Assembly (NCBI GenBank): GCA_964505325.1
Contig: CAZDHT010000097.1
Span: 1-16,302 of the forward strand
Direction of reading: 5' to 3'
DNA from: CAZDHT01 sp964505325
GTDB lineage: Bacteria > Planctomycetota > PUPC01
DNA length: 16,302 nucleotides
Part shown: positions 13,729-16,302 of the stretch, one piece after another
Layout of the letters: the number at the start of each line of letters is the position of its first letter
Numbering within the stretch: the first letter of the stretch is position 1
Notes under the pieces: model-generated
The model's input: only the letters and a program-made list of their open reading frames with translations
Told to the model about the DNA's origin: nothing
The model's database searches: none
Program-made: the position numbers and the translations under genes

Positions 13729-14877
13729 GTGAAAGTATCGCTGGTTGTGTGTCTGTCTGCGCTGCTTGTCGCATCGGCGATGGCCGGGGAAGAGCGGAAG
13801 GTCGAGGAAGTCCCGGCCATCCAGCCCAACACCTGGGTCGACGCCAAAGCCCGGTACACCCTGCCCAAGGACATCCCCGGTGCAAGGTGGCAGACTACCG
13901 ACGGCTATTGCGGCTCGACCTGCCGCAGCAAGACGGGGACCGTCCTGTTCCGCAGCGGGATCCGATCCAAGCAGGCCGGGCTGTCGCCGGGCTTCTATTC
14001 CAACGCGACGCTCGAGTGGGATCTGAAGGCCAACAAGATCCACGTGGTCGACGTAGCCAACTGGGGCGGCGGGTCGTACGGCGGCGGGCGCCTGCTCCAC
14101 GCGTTCAAAAAGCATCCCACGCCGACGCCGCGGCACACCTACGACGGCCTCACCTACGTCGAGCACCTGGACGCGATGTACTTCGTGCTCGGCGCGAACT
14201 GGCGCGTCGCCAGCCGGGCGACGCCGGAGGCGAAGGCGCAGCATGCGATCGACAACACGTCGACGTGGAAGTACACGTTTGCGGACGGGCGGTGGCATCG
14301 GATCGACGGCAACATCCGCCAGTTCTGGAACGCCCGCCAGGCGTCGCCGTACGAGGCGCACCTCCAGCACTGGCCGGAGGGCAAGAAGCTGCTGTTCCTC
14401 GACAGCCGCGGGGCGTGCTACGCGGAGTTCGACCTGAAGACCGAGAAGTGGGCGAAGGTCGCTCTCAAGAACAAGTGCCCGATGTCGCTGTACAACGCGC
14501 GGTCGACGTGGGACGCGAAGCGGGCGCGGTGGGTGTTCCGCCTCGGCCCGAAGCTCAGCGCGCTCGACCCGAAGACCAAGTCGTTCACGCCGCTGCCCGA
14601 CGCCTACCCGATGCCCAAAGACAAGAAGAACCCGCGTCGCTCGTGGAAGGGCGTGTGCTACCTCTCGAAGCACGACGTGTACCTCATCACCGGCCCGACC
14701 GGCAACGACACCAAGGTGTTCGACGTAGCGAAGGGCAAGTGGACCGGCGTGCCGGGCGGCGACATCACGCTCGTCAACGGCTATCCGCAGTACGATCCCA
14801 AGACCGATCTGGTCGGGCTGGTGTATCAGCTCAAGGCCTACGTCTTCCGCTACGTGCCTGAAGGAGTCAAACCGTGA
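13729..14877 (+). CDS. Secreted kelch-like beta-propeller protein
   Basis: GTG 13729 gives 382 residues. This start has an ideally spaced AAGGAG and puts a clean signal peptide at the N-terminus (MKVSLVVCLSALLVASAMA, then GEERK); the in-frame ATG at 13708 would add seven residues ahead of it. The mature protein is a series of short beta-blade-like units of kelch type: YNARSTWDAKRARWVFRLG with LSALDPKTKSFTPLPDAYP; GVCYLSKHDVYLITGP with TKVFDVAKGKWTGVP; NGYPQYDPKTDLVGLVYQ. About six blades can be guessed. No catalytic motif is seen. It starts 29 bp after the GH123-like gene and overlaps the next, so it belongs to that unit. Likely a binding or scaffold protein; the ligand is unknown. Confidence 0.75.
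   Translation: MKVSLVVCLSALLVASAMAGEERKVEEVPAIQPNTWVDAKARYTLPKDIPGARWQTTDGYCGSTCRSKTGTVLFRSGIRSKQAGLSPGFYSNATLEWDLKANKIHVVDVANWGGGSYGGGRLLHAFKKHPTPTPRHTYDGLTYVEHLDAMYFVLGANWRVASRATPEAKAQHAIDNTSTWKYTFADGRWHRIDGNIRQFWNARQASPYEAHLQHWPEGKKLLFLDSRGACYAEFDLKTEKWAKVALKNKCPMSLYNARSTWDAKRARWVFRLGPKLSALDPKTKSFTPLPDAYPMPKDKKNPRRSWKGVCYLSKHDVYLITGPTGNDTKVFDVAKGKWTGVPGGDITLVNGYPQYDPKTDLVGLVYQLKAYVFRYVPEGVKP
14861..14866 (+). promoter_or_regulatory. Shine-Dalgarno AAGGAG for the overlapping downstream GTG start
   Basis: AAGGAG lies 7 nt before GTG 14874, inside the end of the kelch-like gene. It strongly supports initiation at this GTG even though the peptide that follows is unusual. Confidence 0.75.
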
Positions 14878-16302
14878 GATCATGGCTGGCAGCCTGTGGA
14901 GTGCGGCGATTGTGTCGCAGCGAAGCGCAGCCTGGAACGCACAGACCGCGTCTCACAGGAGCACGGCATGCCGTGCCCCTACTGGCGTGCGTACTCCTCT
15001 CGTGGGATCTCGCGGCCGGGGGCGCGGAGGTCCGTTTTACTGAGAAGCCGGTGGTCACGACGGCCGGCACCAAGGTGACGATCACGTTCGCCGTGTCCGC
15101 GCCCACGGACGTCGAGGTGGCGGTCCTCGATGCTAAGGGCAAGGTGGTCCGGCATCTCGCGGCGGGCGTGCTCGGCGCGAAGACGGCGCCGCCTCCGCCG
15201 CTGAAGCCCGGCCTGTCGCAGTCACTTATCTGGGACGGCAAGACGGATGCCGGCGGCAAAGCCGGGAACGGGCCGTTCAAGGCCCGCGTTCGTCTGGGCA
15301 TGATGGCCAGGTTCGACGGGTTCCTGGCGGAGCGCCGGGAGTCGATCGGCAGGCTGCGCGGGCTGGCCGTCGACGCCAAGGGGAACCTTTACGTTTACAC
15401 CGGGGACATGCAGGTCTTCGACCGCAACGGCAAGTACCTCAAGACCATCATGCCCATGCCCGCGGATCTGCCCAAGGAACGACTGCTGCCGTTCAACAGC
15501 TCGTCCAGCCCCTACTGGCTCAAGGGCAAGCCGCTGGACGTGCCGGGAAAATACTTCCAGCCCCGCAACTACCAGGGGACCGCGCCGTGGTTCTACCCGG
15601 GGCGAACCTCGGTTCTCAGCTTCCTGGCGCCGCGGATGACGGCGGACGGCAGGCTCCTCCTTTACTACACCGAGGACATGGCGCGGCTGCACATCGACGG
15701 CGGCGCCACGGCGGGCGAGCCGTTCTGGCGGCGCATGTGGCGCGGGAGGAAGCGGCCGAACAACTACCGGCTGACCTTCGGGTTTGTGGCGGTGCCATCG
15801 CCGGACGGCAAGTTCGTGTACCTCTCCGGGCTGGCGGACCCGAAGGGCGGATTCCCCGCCGGCCGCGTCTACCGCGCCAAGACGGGCGGGGGGGGCGTGA
15901 TGGAGACGTTCGCGGACGTGCCCGGGACGCCGCCGCCGTTCTACCGGGCGGACATCCTGTCCGGCGCCGATTGCGACAAGGACGGGAACCTGCTGATCTG
16001 CGACTGGGGAAACAACAAGGTGCGGGTCCTCGGCCCCGACGGCAAGGAGGCCGGCGGCTTCGCGATCGCGGGGCCGGAGATCATCGCCTGCCACCGGAAG
16101 ACGGGTCACGTCTACGTAGTGAGCACCCGGCCCGCCGAGCGGAAGGGCTGGGTCAGCCGGAAGCTGGTCAAGCTCGACTCGTGGAAGAAGGACGCGAAGA
16201 AGCTGGCGGAGATCGAGTTGCCCGACATGGTGTTCGTGTTTAGCACCGTCGGCAGCAGCGCCAAGACGATCTTCGGCATCCACCTGGCGCTGGACGAGTC
16301 GA
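14874..16302 (+). CDS. FlgD-Ig/NHL-type beta-propeller protein with interrupted signal peptide, C-terminus off the right edge
   Basis: GTG 14874 overlaps the preceding TGA (GTGA) and has AAGGAG 7 nt upstream, giving 476 codons to the window edge with no stop. A FlgD-type Ig-like domain lies at about residues 55-143 (VTITFAVSAPTDVEVAVLD, GKVVRHL, then SLIWDGKTDAGG and the closing strand FKARVRLG). NHL-type blades follow: GRLRGLAVDAKGNLYVY with QVFDRNGKYLKTI, and a later one, ADCDKDGNLLICDWGNNKVR with VLGPDGKEAGGF. The oddity is the N-terminus: MRSWLA is followed by about 32 Arg- and Cys-containing residues before ACVLLSWDLAAGG. The DNA there holds a palindrome-bearing insertion, described separately. 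Likely secreted and structural or ligand-binding; no enzyme motif seen in the part present. Confidence 0.75.
   Translation, partial: MRSWLAACGVRRLCRSEAQPGTHRPRLTGARHAVPLLACVLLSWDLAAGGAEVRFTEKPVVTTAGTKVTITFAVSAPTDVEVAVLDAKGKVVRHLAAGVLGAKTAPPPPLKPGLSQSLIWDGKTDAGGKAGNGPFKARVRLGMMARFDGFLAERRESIGRLRGLAVDAKGNLYVYTGDMQVFDRNGKYLKTIMPMPADLPKERLLPFNSSSSPYWLKGKPLDVPGKYFQPRNYQGTAPWFYPGRTSVLSFLAPRMTADGRLLLYYTEDMARLHIDGGATAGEPFWRRMWRGRKRPNNYRLTFGFVAVPSPDGKFVYLSGLADPKGGFPAGRVYRAKTGGGGVMETFADVPGTPPPFYRADILSGADCDKDGNLLICDWGNNKVRVLGPDGKEAGGFAIAGPEIIACHRKTGHVYVVSTRPAERKGWVSRKLVKLDSWKKDAKKLAEIELPDMVFVFSTVGSSAKTIFGIHLALDES
14886..14986. mobile_element. Palindrome-bearing MITE/REP-like insertion within a signal-peptide coding region
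   Basis: CTGGC at 14886-14890 is repeated at 14982-14986, bracketing 91 bp; the net insertion is 96 bp, exactly 32 codons. It contains a perfect 16-bp palindrome (14961-14976), extendable to 24 bp (14957-14980) with one mismatched pair, and a CCTGTG/CACAGG inverted pair (14893-14898 and 14954-14959). Removing one direct repeat plus the insert yields MRSWLACVLLSWDLAAGG, a normal signal peptide. Only one copy is seen in the window. No transposase; a non-autonomous element is inferred. Confidence 0.6.
14957..14980. repeat. 24-bp near-perfect palindrome
   Basis: The core GCACGGCATGCCGTGC (14961-14976) is its own reverse complement, and the three outermost pairs also match, with a single A/C mismatch at 14960/14977. 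As RNA it forms a GC-rich hairpin within the first 40 codons of the NHL-type gene, which could affect its expression. Confidence 0.85.

Noticed and set aside
12188..13885. A 565-codon minus-strand frame
   Set aside because: Antisense to the C-terminal half of the GH123-like gene and the start of the kelch-like gene; low-complexity translation, same GC-bias cause.
14896..15078. A 60-codon plus-strand frame over the palindromic insert
   Set aside because: It lies in a different frame from the NHL-type gene, lacks a ribosome site and simply reads through the inserted repeat.

Overview
The window is a GC-rich (by eye roughly 63-66 %), densely coded bacterial segment. Almost every product carries a signal peptide, lipobox or membrane segment, and the families present (PcRGLX/YetA-like RIFT-barrel lyase relative, SUMF1-like lipoprotein, GH123/DUF4091-type hydrolase with BACON-like and NPCBM-like modules, FlgD-Ig/NHL and kelch-like propellers, CenC-type carbohydrate-binding domain) are a mixture typical of Planctomycetota and neighbouring PVC-type or Hydrogenedentota-like polysaccharide specialists. 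The taxon is inferred from this style only; there is no rRNA or marker gene here. No tRNA, rRNA, CRISPR array, integrase or transposase gene was seen.

Layout. (1) A minus-strand gene starts at 1662 and runs off the left edge; it encodes a secreted PcRGLX/YetA-like protein, a relative of exo-rhamnogalacturonan lyases. (2) A 224-bp divergent spacer (1663-1886) has a good minus-strand promoter. (3) A plus-strand run of five closely spaced genes, 1887-9335: secreted lipoprotein A, an AlgI-type MBOAT acyltransferase, a membrane-anchored SGNH esterase/acetyltransferase, a secreted protein B paralogous to A with an added carbohydrate-binding domain, and a SUMF1-like lipoprotein. Gaps are 14, 10, 3 and 27 bp, so this is probably one operon. 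(4) A 230-bp spacer with a recognisable promoter. (5) A second plus-strand run, 9566 to the right edge: a 1377-residue GH123/DUF4091-like multidomain protein, a kelch-like secreted protein, and a FlgD-Ig/NHL-type propeller protein that overlaps its predecessor and runs off the window.

How the parts may work together. MBOAT plus SGNH is the core pair that moves acyl (usually acetyl) groups across the inner membrane and puts them on an exported polysaccharide or cell-wall sugar, as in alginate or peptidoglycan O-acetylation. Here that pair is bracketed by two paralogous secreted proteins of unknown function, an arrangement I do not recognise from any described O-acylation system, and the best candidate in the window for an undescribed system. 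The flanking lyase-like and GH123-like proteins suggest the locus deals with a complex acidic or amino-sugar polysaccharide, its own or an environmental one; this last step is inference.

The second notable point is a roughly 96-bp palindrome-bearing insertion, flanked by CTGGC direct repeats, that sits in frame inside the signal-peptide coding region of the last gene. Removing it in silico restores a near-textbook signal peptide.
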